Below, in pieces: positions 21,601 to 33,075 of a stretch of DNA of 64,000 bases. The number at the start of each line of letters is the position of its first letter. Within the stretch, counting starts at the first letter, position 1. Under the pieces are notes generated by a model, which was not told where the DNA came from, ran no database searches, and saw only the letters and a list, made by a program, of their open reading frames with translations. Made by a program: the position numbers and the translations under genes. Location of the stretch: contig NW_006921534.1 in the NCBI RefSeq assembly GCF_000340215.1, positions 3,342,839 to 3,406,838 of the forward strand, written 5' to 3'. Source of the stretch: Pseudocercospora fijiensis CIRAD86. Taxonomy: Eukaryota > Ascomycota > Dothideomycetes > Mycosphaerellales > Mycosphaerellaceae.

Positions 21601-22239
21601 CCTTATAGCGCAAATAGCTATTAGCATCGATCGACCAATTCTTGCTAGATCTAGTCTTACGGCCACTTCTAAGCTGATCTATACGAGCAGTAGCAAAAGC
21701 GTCCCTTTGCTAAGCACGTAATAGCTTATCTATAAACGCTCGTCTATCCCCTTCTGCAAGTTCGCTTAATAGCACTCTCGCTGTCTTGCGTAGTACGTAC
21801 TATATATATCTAGTAGCACTAGTAGCCGGATCAACTATATTAGTGCTTTAATCGCTATTACTATATATAGCGATATCGACTAGGGAGTTATTATAACTTC
21901 TCCTATCTGTGTCCTTAGCCTTTGCCTTAACACGTACTATTAATATAGCAAGAGTATTAACATGCTTTAAGCCGTCGCGGAGTCCGGTAAGCCGCTTATC
22001 CTACGCTTGCTTATTAATAATACGGGCTATAGCAATCTTATACTATAGGGTTAGAAACAATAAATTGATAGATTGCTAAGTCCCGCTATCGTAATTAGGT
22101 CGCCTCGATAGGCTATTAGTAGGGTTACTTACGCCTAGCCGATATAACACATCAAAATCAAACCTAGCGAGGTAGATGGCCTATCTAGCCTATCGACCTA
22201 TAACTCTAGTAACCTTAGTGATGCTACGGAGGTTGTTAT

Positions 22240-22420
22240 AGTCTGTATAGACCTATATCGTATATTAGGCCCTATCGAGGTAATGCCTCTAATACTTAAA
22301 GGCCTCGACAATAGCTAAGAGCTCTTGCTCGTAGGTCTCGTAGCGACGCTTAGCATTAATTATCTTCCTCGAGAAGAAGGCAATTGGGTGCTAGTAATTG
22401 TTATTAGCCTGTTATAACAT
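22240..22420 (-). pseudogene. Gypsy RNase H relic
   Basis: The minus-strand reading shows HPIAFFSRKIINAKRRYETY followed by EQELLAIVEAFKY and RHYLDRA, the RNase H signature that follows Gypsy reverse transcriptases. Confidence 0.8.
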
Positions 22421-22599
22421 AATAGCTAATATAGCAAACTATAAAGCGTTAGTCTTAATGCGGATCTGTTTGCTTAGTACGAAATAGTACAATAAGGGGA
22501 CTTCAGTAAAGCGCTGCTTTAAACCGTTAAAAGCGGCTCGCGCCTTATTAGTCTATTTGAACTCTCTAGTCGGGTTGGCCTTAGTTTTAGTAAGCTTAG

Positions 22600-23524
22600 T
22601 TAGGGGCATTATATGCCGTAAATAGCCCTTAATAAATCGGCGATAGAAGTTAGCAAAACCGAGGAACGACTGCAGCTCCTTAATTGACGTAGGAATAGGC
22701 TATTTAGTAATAGTTTTAATCCGATTAGGATTAGCCTTAATACCCTTAGTTAATACGAGGAAGCCGAGGAATGATACCTCTTTAGCAGCAAAGGTGCATT
22801 TAGAAGGCTTGCAATATAAGCTATAGGCCCTTAGGCGATCGAGTACCTTGCGGACTGTAGCCTAGTGTTCCGCAATGTTAGGAGAGTGTATATAAACTAG
22901 GATGTTATCTAGGTAAACTACACAGAGGTAATCCAATAGGCCTAATAGGGCCCGATTAATATAGGACTAGAATATAGTAGGGGTATTAGCTAGCCTAAAT
23001 AGCATAACTAAGTACTTAAAATAGCTATAGCGAGTACGAAAGGCTGTCTTCTATTTATCGCCCTTACGAATACGAATGCGATAGTATGCATCCTTAATGT
23101 CTAGTATAGTATAGTAGTAGGCACTAGAAAGGCGGTCGAGGGTCTTATTAATAAGCGGAAGTAGACAGCGGTCTTTAATAGTAACAGCATTAAGCCTACG
23201 ATAGTCGATATATAGGCGTAGGCTACTATCCTTCTTTAGTACGAACAGGATAGGTATACTAGCAGGGCTGTTACTATACCGAATACGACTATTAGCTAGG
23301 TTTTCTTCTAGGTACTCACGTAATATAGCAAGCTCGCGCTTACTAAGGTTATAGAGTAGTCCAAAAGGAACCTCCTTGCCCTCTATAATATTAATCTTAT
23401 AATCCGTCTCTTTAAACATAGGCAATATCGATGCTAGGTAGTGTTTGAACACATTAATATAGGTCTCTCGAATAGGTTCTAGTATACGCCTAAGTTGTTT
23501 AGGATCTATGCTATTAGGGGGCAC
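22600..23524 (-). pseudogene. Gypsy reverse transcriptase relic
   Basis: An uninterrupted 157-codon piece (23524-23051) has [41 protein letters not shown] and [21 protein letters not shown], the N-terminal half of a Ty3/Gypsy reverse transcriptase (compare FSKLDLRxAYHQIRI). The remainder towards 22600 is broken by RIP-type stops. Several Tyr residues stand where His or Cys is usual, which fits CpA to TpA change. Confidence 0.88.
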
Positions 23525-23668
23525 TAGTTTATCGTTATTACTACCGAGCAGGTCGGCCGTCGGATTAGCTAGGGTTAGGTTGCTAATAAATAGGACCCTA
23601 ATATTATTAGGGCACTCGCTAACATTAATGTGTTTAATGTCCTCTTTCCTAGCGATTCTAAATCGCTA

Positions 23669-24055
23669 TTATTGACTACCTAAGTCTATAACTATAGTAT
23701 AGTACTTAAGAACAGGGTTACTAATAACAATCTCAGATAGGAGGCTGTCTATATCTACTACGTAGGCAGTGAAGTTTAGCAGGCGCTTATTGCCGAGGTC
23801 GTCTCTTAGGGCTATATAGATATAGTAGGCTCCGTAGGTCAAGTGCCGAGCGTTATTAAACCAAGCAAGGGTTAGTAGGTTAGTCCTAGGCAGTTGTCGA
23901 AGGTCTAATTGCTTAGCTAGGCGATGGCTAATAAGGGCACTAACTGAATTTCCTAGATCTAGTGTAACCTTAGTCTTATAGTTAGTCCTATACGTACCCG
24001 ATACGAGATAGGTACGTATAATAGCTAGTACAATGTCGATAGTTTTACGCCGCAC
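23669..24055 (-). pseudogene. Gypsy retropepsin-like protease relic
   Basis: A 128-codon piece shows VTLDLGNSVSALISHRLAKQL, aligning with the DSGAxxnfI...A motif of Gypsy proteases, and SEIVISNPVLKYYTIVIDL, aligning with the downstream flap and ILG-type region. The catalytic D-S/T-G reads D-L-G, consistent with mutation. Confidence 0.7.
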
Positions 24056-24059
24056 GAGG

Positions 24060-25470
24060 CTAACAGTTAGTACGGCGCTTACTCTTTTTTCGAAGGTTGG
24101 CCTATAGGGGTAGCGTTAGCTGCTAAAAGGTGCTTTCGGTACTTAGCGGTAGCACGGTCGACTCGGGCCTAATCCCTAGGTTTGTCGCATTAGCCTAGTA
24201 GATAGCTAGTACTATCGCAATTGAAGCACTTCAATCTAGTTAGTAGACTGCCGTAGCTGTTATTGTTAGTTAAGCGGTTAGCGTTATAAGGATACGAGCC
24301 CCTTCTACGGCCCCTATCGCGGCCTCCTCTATATAGCCGGCGGCTACGGCCTCTTCTACGGTTATTATTACTATTCCTATTATTAGCATTATAGTTATAG
24401 TAGGAACCTTAGTTTCCTCCGCGGCTACTACGATTGCCGCGATTGGTACTAGCTAGTCGGATCCTCGATTCTAGTCGTTATTAGAGCTAAATAGCCCGTT
24501 CGGCTGTTTCTACTTCGACTATAAATTAAATGCGTGTTAGGTTGGCCTGTTCGAACACACGACGGCGGTCTAATTCAAGGACCAATTCCTATCGCAATTT
24601 AGGGCGTATTTCGGAAATCTAGATAGAGTCGGTCTTAGCTAGCAAATCGTCCTTAAGGGTCTTTAAATAGGCCTTAAATAAGCGAGCCGATTAATTAGTC
24701 TTTTGTTTAGCTCGAAGGTATTAGTCCTAAGCGTGTTGTTGCCTTAGTATAGGATTTCTAAGGGTGTCTAGTATAATAGTCTTATAGTCTTGCTACTAAA
24801 TAGCGGTCTAATTAGTAAGGGAGTCGAAATGGTTATCCTAGGTGCGTTTTAGGTCTCTATTAATATATTGCATAGCATAGACGACTAGCGAATAGTCGTC
24901 TAGTAGGGCCCTTAGTGCATTCCGCTAGTTCAATTCACAATTATATATGTGATTATTGTACTGCTTGCGGCTAGAGCTATTAAATACGGTATAGTCTTTA
25001 AGCTTAGCATCCTTCTTTTAAATAGAAGGTACTGCTACTAGTTCTAGTCTAGCAGTAGTTGTTAGGGCTTCCTGTAGGCGGCGAATCTCGAGGAGATTAT
25101 CCTTTAGCTATTGTTCTTAACGTAGGGTAGTAAGCCTGTTTTAGGTAGCTTCTTAGAGTCTCCCTACTAGTTAGGGGCTAAAGGCTAGTTAGCTATATCG
25201 ACGGTTAACAATATTGTTAAGAATGTCGTCGACAGGCAATTCTAGGTCGTTACCTAGAACTATAGGTTCTTCGGCAGGCCTAGTAGTAGGCTCTTTAGCA
25301 GGCACCTTAGCAGGTGCTTTAGCAGGCACTTTAGTAGGTACTGTGCTACTAGCATTGTTATTGCTAGCGCTGCTAGCGGCAGCACGGTTGTTGTTGCTTC
25401 GTAATAAGCCGGCTATTGTAATAGGGGGTAATACTAATAATATATTATTAGCCCCTAAGATACGGATGTA
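24060..25470 (-). pseudogene. Gypsy gag region with zinc-knuckle trace
   Basis: Between protease and 5' LTR. The minus-strand sequence near 24180-24250 keeps a Cys-x2-C-type knuckle trace, followed upstream by an Arg/Gly/Asn-rich low-complexity stretch (24250-24450) and a coiled, charged segment. Heavily interrupted. Confidence 0.5.
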
Positions 25471-25691
25471 GCGGAATTAGTAAATATCGGTCTAGTGTGC
25501 TTGACTTAGTATAATAGGCCGTATAGAAGGCCTTGCTTAATGATTAGTACGGTTGTTTCGATAGAATAGTACGTATAGGTCCCGTTCTTCGGGCGCAATA
25601 TAGTTAAATCGATAGTTTTCGTAGCTATACCGCTAAAAGCTTGAAATAAGGACTATCTAGCTACTGCCCTTAAAGGGTAGATCGAATACTA

Positions 25692-25888
25692 TATAAGAAG
25701 GGTTATGTTAGCAGGTAGATAGGGTGGTAGTGAATCAGTTTAGTATTCGATAGAGCTCTAGGAGGAGAGGGAGAAAGGTAGGAGAGTTGGCCTAACGCTA
25801 AGCACTAAGCCCTGCCTAAGGCATTAAGACCCTAGCTTTACTCGGCCTAGTTACATGCCAATTACGTATAGCCTCTTTGGCCCTAACA
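25692..25888 (-). repeat. 5' LTR of the Gypsy element
   Basis: 197 bp, same length as the left copy. On the minus strand it begins TGTTAGGG. About half of the differences from the left LTR show this copy as the mutated one, so both LTRs were hit independently. Confidence 0.9.
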
Positions 25889-25893
25889 GTTTA
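25889..25893. repeat. target site duplication GTTTA, right copy
   Basis: Matches 18757-18761 exactly. Confidence 0.85.
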
Positions 25894-27545
25894 TATCTAC
25901 CCTTAAGTCCCTTACTGCCTCTACGAGCTAGTTAACCTTAGCTATAAGTAGACTAATATTAAACTACTTCTTAAGTAGACTTAGCGGTTTAATTAGTGCT
26001 AGAAGTGTATCTTTACTAAGCTTATAGCGACTTAGTCGACGGCGTATACGAGATAACCGAGACTCGGTTATTAGTAGCTAATTAGTTATTAGAAGGTCTT
26101 AATCTACGGTCTATTATCTATATACCTATCTCGGTAGCGTGCTTAGCGCCTCTATTATATATGCCTTCTTCTATACCTTCTTCTATACCTTCTATACCTT
26201 TACTTGCTAAGGTTTACTATAAAACCTTTACTAGGGGACGACTCGTAAAGGTGTCGGCTTCTTAACCCTAAGCTCTACTATAGCTAAATCCGAGACCTAA
26301 TCGGACATCTTTGCTATTCGAGGGGCGATATAAGTTTGTATAGGGCTATACTATATTTAGCATTAGAAGTAGAACCCGACAAGAGTAGAGCTAGGGTAGG
26401 TATTCGACGGAGTTAACTATAGAGGCAGTTAAAGGGATAGGCAGCAGGATTAGCCCTATTCGTACGTCGTATATAGTATATATAGTAAGTACCGTCGTAG
26501 CCGTATACTATATACAACTGCGCGCCGCGCGACTAGAGATATTAATATATAGTATACTTAACTTTCGGGCTTACAAATACGGCATATGCCCTATAAACAC
26601 ACACGAGATATAGATTAATTAGCTATAGGCGGGCGGCAGGCCTATACTAAATACGATTTATTATAGAGGACATCTACCCTCTAGTATAGTTATCCGCTAT
26701 ATCTAGCTATATTAACCGCTATATTTATAAGGAAGGACCTTAGAATAGCTATATATACCGTAATATTATAGTATATATAGGCCTTATAATATTATATCTA
26801 ATATCTCTACGCGTAACTAGTAGGTACCTTCTCGTAGTATATAGTATAAGTAGCTATATATTAGTAACGTAGTAAAACTAAGACCTATCTCTAGACTCTA
26901 GATATAGCGCCTAGCGTCGCTATCTTCTAGCCTCTTTCTAGTCTAAGGCCTATCGATAACGCGATAATACGATAATAGCTTTATATACCGACGACGACTA
27001 ATAATAATAATAACGACGATATAGATTAATAATAAATATATCGGTCCTTATATAGTAGTAGAAGGCGCCCGCTACTTTTAGATATAATATAACGCGTTTT
27101 AGATACTATACTACGACCGGCTCTAGTATAATATCTATATAATAATAATATTCTTCGAAATCGGATATCTAGAGATAAGAAGAAGGCGACCGGATCCTAG
27201 TAACTATATATAACGCCTTTAGTAGATACTAATAAATCTCCTATTTCTCGCTTATAGCGATAGATCTACTTGCGATAGATAAGGCTAGTCTAGGTTACTA
27301 CTTAGTATAACGAAGGCGAGGCTATTTGTATTACCCTAGGCTAGGTTAGATCGATATTCGGAATAAAATATACTTAGGTCTTTAGAGAGACTATAAGGCG
27401 ACTCTAAGGAGGATTTTAGATAATATTTACTTCCTATATTTAGGATATTTATAGAGTTGTTACTATTCCACGTCTTATACGACACTTCTATAGACCAGAG
27501 TCTAGTATAGCGTTAAATGCGATAGCTAGCGGTTACCGAGCCGCA
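25894..27545. repeat. unassigned RIP-mutated sequence
   Basis: About 1.65 kb of TA-rich RIP-type DNA to the right of the Gypsy element. Since it resumes right after the target duplication, the part near 25894 and the sequence left of 18757 belonged to one older element into which Gypsy inserted. No protein family was recognised. ATA/TAATAA simple sequence occurs near 27000-27035. Confidence 0.6.
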
Positions 27546-28103
27546 CTCGGATTAGCCGAGGAACGGACTATAAATGGAATTAATAACAACACACAACCAC
27601 GCTGTCCAACGCGACGTTGCGTCGGAAGACGAAAGCAATATGCTGTTGCATGGCGGCGATATGCTCATCTTGGGAACTTTCTCGGCTAACGTGAATCCCC
27701 GTTGCCCCCTCCCGAGGCCATCGAAAGACTTTCCATTTTGTGAACAGGGTCGTGATAAGAAAAGAACGACCAACAAAGGTCGTATTTGAACCTGATGGTT
27801 TCGACGGCTCGAGAAGCGGGCTATGCTTACAACACTCGCTGTAATCAGCCCAAGATAGCATTTTAGCCTCATCTCACTTCTGCTGCGACGACGACTACTA
27901 CTAGCGATCTTTGCCTTTCGAGCCTGTTCGGGCCGAGAACGAGAGACGAGCAGTGCGTGCATACCAGACGTTTCAGGGAAAGAGACCGGGTTGGATCCGC
28001 ACAATGAGCGTGGTATCATAAATCGCGTACAATCACGAGTCACCCCAAACTAATTACAGAAAGGACTGTGTTACCCTGATGTCGCATAGCCTCGTTGACA
28101 TCG
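27546..28103. other. unique spacer between repeat block 1 and the QutR-like gene
   Basis: Composition returns to normal at about 27550. A 163-codon minus-strand frame here lacks an ATG start at its head and has no recognisable domain. It probably contains the 3' region of the QutR-like gene. Confidence 0.45.
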
Positions 28104-30159
28104 TCATGTGTAAAGGCCTCTGCCAGCTGCAAGCCTCACAAAATCCCAAGGAACGTTCTCGCCTACCAAGCAGCGGATCATCTCCACGATTGTCCAAGAG
28201 ATATAGTCTGAGCACGGGTATGAAGCCCAGCCCAGAGAATCGGCCACCGAGACGGAGTCGCCATTACCCTTGATACCGTTCGACAGATCCACAAAGATCT
28301 TGCCAGACCGATTGGACTGCTCTCGCGGACTTCTGCTCAAGTGTTTCAATACGGGAATCGCAGCCACGGATTTCTCTGCTGGTAAAGCCGAGATGACGGC
28401 GAAAGGCTGCTCGATATTATTCAAGTCTATAAGACCGAGCAGTTGCTGGTGACCGCTGGCCTGGAATCCAATGGTGAATATCAGTCCGATGTCTAGGCTG
28501 GTCAATGCGTATATTGCTGCAGCTGCCGATGCTTCTGTATTCGCAATGACAACAGCCGCTCTCCCCGAGTAGGCACTTGGTACGAAGTCTCTCGTCAATG
28601 TGGCTCTGACACCCTTCCACGTCACATTATCGGCAAGGAGTGTTTTCGTTCCATTGCTGGTCCGAAGAGCGATTGTATCTACTTGACCGATGGCTGATGC
28701 TGCTTCTGTAAGCGTGGGTAAGTAAGGCGCTTCGTCGACTGCTTGTGGGGGATTGATATAAGCACCACCGAAGCGGGACCTGGTGATGATTGACTCAATC
28801 GACCCACAGGGCTCGTGTTCGACGGTGAGCAGTCGATGGGGCAGACTGAGCTCATTGAGGCATTTTTCGAAGAACATAGCGTGTCCGTTGGTTCTGACGT
28901 GCCCAATTGCATACATGTCGAGCTGCGACATCTGTCCCATGGAATGCAGCATCGAATTGATCTCGGCCGCGCTCAGCTGGCCCGGCGCTGCGATCATAGG
29001 GAGTAGTGGATGTGTGATCGGTGTGAACACCTTGTTCAAAGTTCGTGATAGTTGTCCCACCGAGCCCATGTTCAGTCCTGACAATGGAGGATGGGAATAC
29101 GAGTTCTGGATAGTTGAGCGAAAGTGCTCTAGCTCGTAGTTATCTTCCATGGTGTTCACCAGCGCGATCATCTTCACGATATCGCCATAGACGGCGGCCT
29201 CTTTGAACAGCCGATGAGCGTCTGGTGAAGTCCATGTCCACCGGCCAGAGAAATCATGCCTGCAGCCAGATCAGCACAAATTCTATGAGGCTTATTCAAG
29301 AGAAGCACTGCACTTACCAGGCGGAAATTATCTTGCTATTGCCTTTCTCCGCTGCGAGTTTGCGTCGCATGTCTTCGGGCAGCCATAGTTCAACATCGAT
29401 GTATTCGCAACCCCATTGTATTGCTTTGTAGAGATACGTGTAGTATAAGCCGGGATCATCCATCGGAAAACGTCCGTTTTCTTTCGTACTTCTAGTGGTG
29501 AATATGATGGGAAGCTCTGTCCGTTGACGCAGGAGCATGACCTGTTCGCCAACGTATTTCAGGCTAGGTACGGATCCGAACTCTTTCTCGTTGGATGGAT
29601 CTCTCAAAAGGTCCACGCGTAACTCGACGGAGTCAGCTCCAACTGAAAGAATATCAAGATTGGGCAACGCTGCGCGGATGTCGGGAAAGGTGGTGGACAG
29701 CAACGTGGTTCGCTGTTTCCTCCTCAAGTCTTCGTGGGGCTTGTTCTGTCCAAGCACGAATCCAAGGAATCTGGCCATGTCTCGCCGAATGGATGTGGCC
29801 TTGGTGTAAAGGTATTCATAGTCGCAAAAAGAAGTGAAATATTCGTGCCTCCAGTCCTGCAAATCGATGCAATGAGTCGTAATGAGTGTCCTTTGTATGT
29901 TTCGCAAAGACTCCTCCGGCGTCGGAATCAAGTCATTCTCTAGCCCAAGCACAGCTTCATCCGACCACGCAGGAGCACCATCTAGTCGGTCGAGGAGACG
30001 ATATGTATGCCCCAAGACGTCTGCAACGACGCGCGTGATCCCTTCCTGGCCCTTGTCGAAGATGATGAGCAGTCGCGGAGGCTCGTTATGGATGATTTCG
30101 TCAATCTTCATAACTCCATTGGCTTTGGTCATGGCAGCAGGCATAGGACCTACCGTCAT
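28104..30159 (-). CDS. QutR-like protein (3-dehydroquinase-like plus shikimate dehydrogenase-like domains)
   Basis: Exons 30159-29318 and 29259-28104 joined over a 58-bp intron (GTAAGT...CTGCAG) give 665 aa. The layout resembles the C-terminal three domains of the pentafunctional AROM protein, as in the quinate-pathway repressor QutR/Qa-1S. There is an N-terminal shikimate-kinase-like remnant (to about 150, with RRDMARFLGF). A dehydroquinase-I-like domain follows (about 155-330; VGADSVELRVD, IIFTTRS, KIISAWHDFSG). Last is a shikimate-dehydrogenase-like domain (about 340-665; MYAIGHVRTNGHAMFFEK, FGGAYINPPQ). Several catalytic positions differ from active enzymes, as expected for a regulator, and no Walker A loop is visible. 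The usual role is binding pathway metabolites to restrain the QutA/Qa-1F activator. No quinate catabolic gene is adjacent. The start is uncertain: four in-frame ATGs occur within 17 codons and a 5' exon may be missing. Confidence 0.72.
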
Positions 30160-31203
30160 GGACAAGAAAGTAGTAAATTGTCTGCCTTCGCGACTGCGGG
30201 TCACCGTCACCGGATGGAAATGTCACTGGCGCCTGCGTGCCGTGAGTATGCGGTGCGGTGCGGTGCGGATGCATGCATTGTGTGCTGGATAGGGGATGTA
30301 CGCACCGTGGCCTAGATGGGTGCTATGCGATGGTCGAATAAGCTGTGCTGCCACCAACCACCTGCAACTCATTGCGTGCTGGGTCCGCACTGTTTCCACG
30401 CCGGTGGAACAGAGGCGGAAGCAGTGTGATATACAAACCGGCCGCCGTCTAATTGCACCGAGACGAACACGGTATCTGAAGTGTGGATAAGGGAAATGTT
30501 TGATGTGTTTGGTGTGCTCCCACAAGCGACGCAAATTCATGCTGCGAAGTTTGAACAACATGCATCACCGCTTGGCTGGCGGAAGCTTGACGCCGGTTAA
30601 ACAGGAGCCTCACAGGGCCTCACAGGCGGACGCAGTCCACGCCGAGGATAATTAAAAGTGCACGAATCAGAGCAGGTCACGTGATGAGCCTCAACCCCGA
30701 CACGAGCAGACGACGTCCAGCCACACCGAGACATGCTGAACAAACCTACGGTCGTTGAGTTGTGAGATCAGGCTGTATTATGCTTGCATGACAGCCCTAT
30801 AGGCTGTCCTGGTGACCAAATGTCAATTCCAAACAATTCTCACGGTGCCAGTCCAGCTTGGTATCATTCGCCTCGCCTCGCCTCGTACTATGTGCAGACA
30901 GACAGAAGCCAAAACGACAAAACACATTTCCATTGCTTATCCACGCGCGTCTTCCACAAGCAGTTGGCAAGCCAACAAAGGTCAAACAAGAAAATAATCT
31001 GTAAATGAACAAAGCTACAGAGAAGTGCCAGGTCATCCAGACCCCGGCTTTCCAATCCAAAAAATTGCAACTCAAAACAATAGGGAATCTTCGGCAGCGC
31101 TTAACCGTCATCAAGTCGTGAAGAGATGCTGCGACATGTGGTATCTTTGCAATAATCCTGTTCTCTCTCAAAGACCGGGTCTACTCTAGTAGCTCTGTGG
31201 TGC
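30160..31203. other. intergenic region
   Basis: About 1.04 kb between two minus-strand genes: promoter of the QutR-like gene on the left, 3' flank of the wall-protein gene on the right. A short GCGGTGCGGTGCGGTGCGG run lies at 30250-30268. No gene is supported. Confidence 0.45.
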
Positions 31204-33075
31204 TTAGTAGCCGGCTGGCTTGCTTGGGATTGGAGTCACATATGCGGTGCTGACTGCAGCTGCTGGTGAGCTCGTCGACGATGGAGCGTAGCTGTATGCT
31301 GGTGCTGTTGCGCTGGATACTGGTGCAACAGGAGTGCTTGAGCTGCTTGGGCCGTAGCCGGGAGCGTAGATCTTGCTGCTTGAGCTGGAAACTGGGCTTC
31401 CCTCAGTGCTGGAGCTGGAGCTTGGCTTTGGGTATGCTGCTGGGGCAGTCCCGCTTGAAGTGGTCATTGCTGCGGCTGGGGTCGTGCTTGAGCTGGAGCT
31501 CTTGCTTGGGTATGGGTACGGAGCTGGTGCAGTACCGCTGGAAGATGACACTGGAGATCCCTCAGTCGAGCTGGAGCTGGAAGAGCTCTGGCTTGGGTAC
31601 GATGCTGGCTTGGTGTAGGAAGTTGCAAAACCAGTGCTGCTAGCGTATCCGGAAGATGGGCCCCAGGAGTTAGTTGGGTACCATGCCTTAGAGCTGGACT
31701 GAATTGGGACCACAGAGTTGGTAGAGGAGACAGCAGCAGAGCTGGTGCTTGCTGGGACGGTAATGTAGACGGTCTCTTTCTCGGTTACGGTGACGGTGGT
31801 TGGAGCGCAAGCCTCGCCAGCGCTGACTGGAGTAGAAGCGCTGCCTGCGCTGCCTTGGGTGCTCTTGGCTGGGTAGACAGTGACGTAGTTGGTGATGGTA
31901 GAGGTAGACTTGATGGTAGTGTATGCAGTGCTCTCTGGCTTGTAGCCGCCTGGAGCAGAGCCAGTTGGCTGAGCCTCAGAAGTGGCTGGCTTGGTGGCGT
32001 AAGCGGTCTTTCAAGATGTTAGCGAAGTCATCACCGGAAAGCATTGCACAAGACTTACGACGGTGACGTAGAGAGTCGAGGTGGATTGAATGGTGGTGGT
32101 GACAACGGTAGCGGATGAACCGTGTCCGAGAGTGTAGGTAAGAGTGTTGTTGTAGACAACAGTCGAGGCAGAGTAGCCGGATGGGACTGGCTTGCTCTGG
32201 CTTGGGTAGGATGGCACGCCGGTGCTGATTGGAGCGACTGGGCTGCTAGAGCTCTTGCTGCCGTAGGACGGGACCTCGGCGGTTGACTCTGGCGAGTATG
32301 GAGTGGAGCTAGCCTTGGAGTAGGAGGCAGAGATCTTCGAAGCCTCAGACTCGGGGCAGACGGTCGTGAAAACCTCCTCGGTCTTGGTAACGTAGGTCTC
32401 AGTGGCCTTCTCAGCTGGGCAGTCAGTGACGGTTGGCGCACAGCTGGTGATGGTGATCTCCTTGGTGCTGGTCAAGGTAACAGTGGTGTCCTTGCTTGGG
32501 TAAGATCCAGTGCCAGTTGGGCCAATTGGGTAGCTGCTGCTGGAAGATCCAGTGCCGTAGAATGGGATGCTCTTAGAGCTCGAGATTGGATATGGAAGAC
32601 TGCTGCTGCTGCTGCTGCTTGAGCTGGAAGAGCTCCCATATCCTGGTGGGTACGCGCCAGCTGTGGAGATTGGCGAAACTGGAGTAGAGCTGCTGGGGCT
32701 GGAGCTGGAAGAGCCGCCGTACCCTGGTACAGATGGCACAGAGGAAGTCGAGATTGGCGAGTATGGCGTGCTCGAGGAAGACGAGCTGGATGGCGCGCTG
32801 TAGGCTGGAGCAGCTAGAGCAGATGAGGTCGAGATTGGCGAGTCTAGCGTGCTCGAGGAAGAAGATGGAGCGCTGTAGGCCGGTGCTACTGGAGCACTGC
32901 TTGAAGAAGAGACACCGCCGTAACCTGGCGCGACTGGGGCGCTGCTCGATGCCTGGACTGGCGCAGCAGAGGTGGAATTGGAATCATCGCCGTATCCAGC
33001 AGGCTGGCCATATGCTGCTGGTGAAGTGGCAGACGCGCCAGCCACGAGGGCGGCGAAGAAGATCTTGCTGTACAT
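31204..33075 (-). CDS. secreted Ser/Thr/Pro-rich cell-wall mucin-like protein
   Basis: Exons 33075-32059 and 32007-31204 with a 51-bp intron (GTAAGT...TGAAAG) give 606 aa. A signal peptide (1-16, [16 protein letters not shown]) is followed by long low-complexity stretches. These are built from poly-Ser runs and recurring units of the type [18 protein letters not shown], PGYGxSSSS and [11 protein letters not shown]. Two short conserved islands interrupt them: [22 protein letters not shown] (about 197-220) and, after the intron, [20 protein letters not shown]. Both are Thr/Val beta-rich segments typical of fungal wall adhesin-like proteins. Heavy O-mannosylation is expected. There is no hydrophobic GPI-attachment tail at the C-terminus (it ends PSKPAGY), so anchoring by GPI is not supported. 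I cannot name the family. Repeat number probably varies between strains. Confidence 0.75.

Larger units (their letters stand above)
18762..25888 (-). mobile_element. Ty3/Gypsy LTR retrotransposon, complete but RIP-mutated
   Basis: The element is 7127 bp with 197-bp LTRs and a 5-bp GTTTA target duplication. It is transcribed leftwards. On the minus strand the LTR begins TGTTAGGG and ends ...CTTCTTATA (from ACA). Coding order from the 5' LTR is gag with zinc knuckle, protease, reverse transcriptase, RNase H and integrase, the Ty3/Gypsy order. The two LTRs differ at about eight positions by eye, seven of them CpA/TpG to TpA. The frames carry many stops, so it is dead as written. The segment 18959-20200 between integrase and the 3' LTR has no coding trace. 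Confidence 0.92.
15891..27545. repeat. RIP-degraded transposon block 1
   Basis: From about 15891 to 27545 the dinucleotide make-up changes sharply. Whole 60-base lines (for example 16081-16200) contain no CA and no TG, while TA is very frequent and CG is retained. This is the pattern left by repeat-induced point mutation acting at CpA. Coding traces are interrupted mostly by TAG and TAA, which arise from CAG, CAA and TGG under this process. The block contains a PiggyBac-like relic, a complete Gypsy element and unassigned DNA. Confidence 0.9.

Noticed and set aside
27770..27800. GGTTCAAAT on the minus strand as a tRNA B box
   Set aside because: No A box or stem pairing at the right distance.
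27552..28043. 163-codon minus-strand frame between repeat block 1 and the QutR-like gene
   Set aside because: It begins at a GTG, has no recognised domain, and overlaps likely 3' untranslated sequence.
30223..30561. 112-codon frame as a first exon of the QutR-like gene
   Set aside because: No kinase-like P-loop or other family feature, and no convincing splice join; kept as possible leader only.
31266..32803. Leu/Glu-rich plus-strand frames (for example 31373-31618 and 32567-32803)
   Set aside because: They are antisense shadows of the Ser/Pro-rich wall protein repeats.
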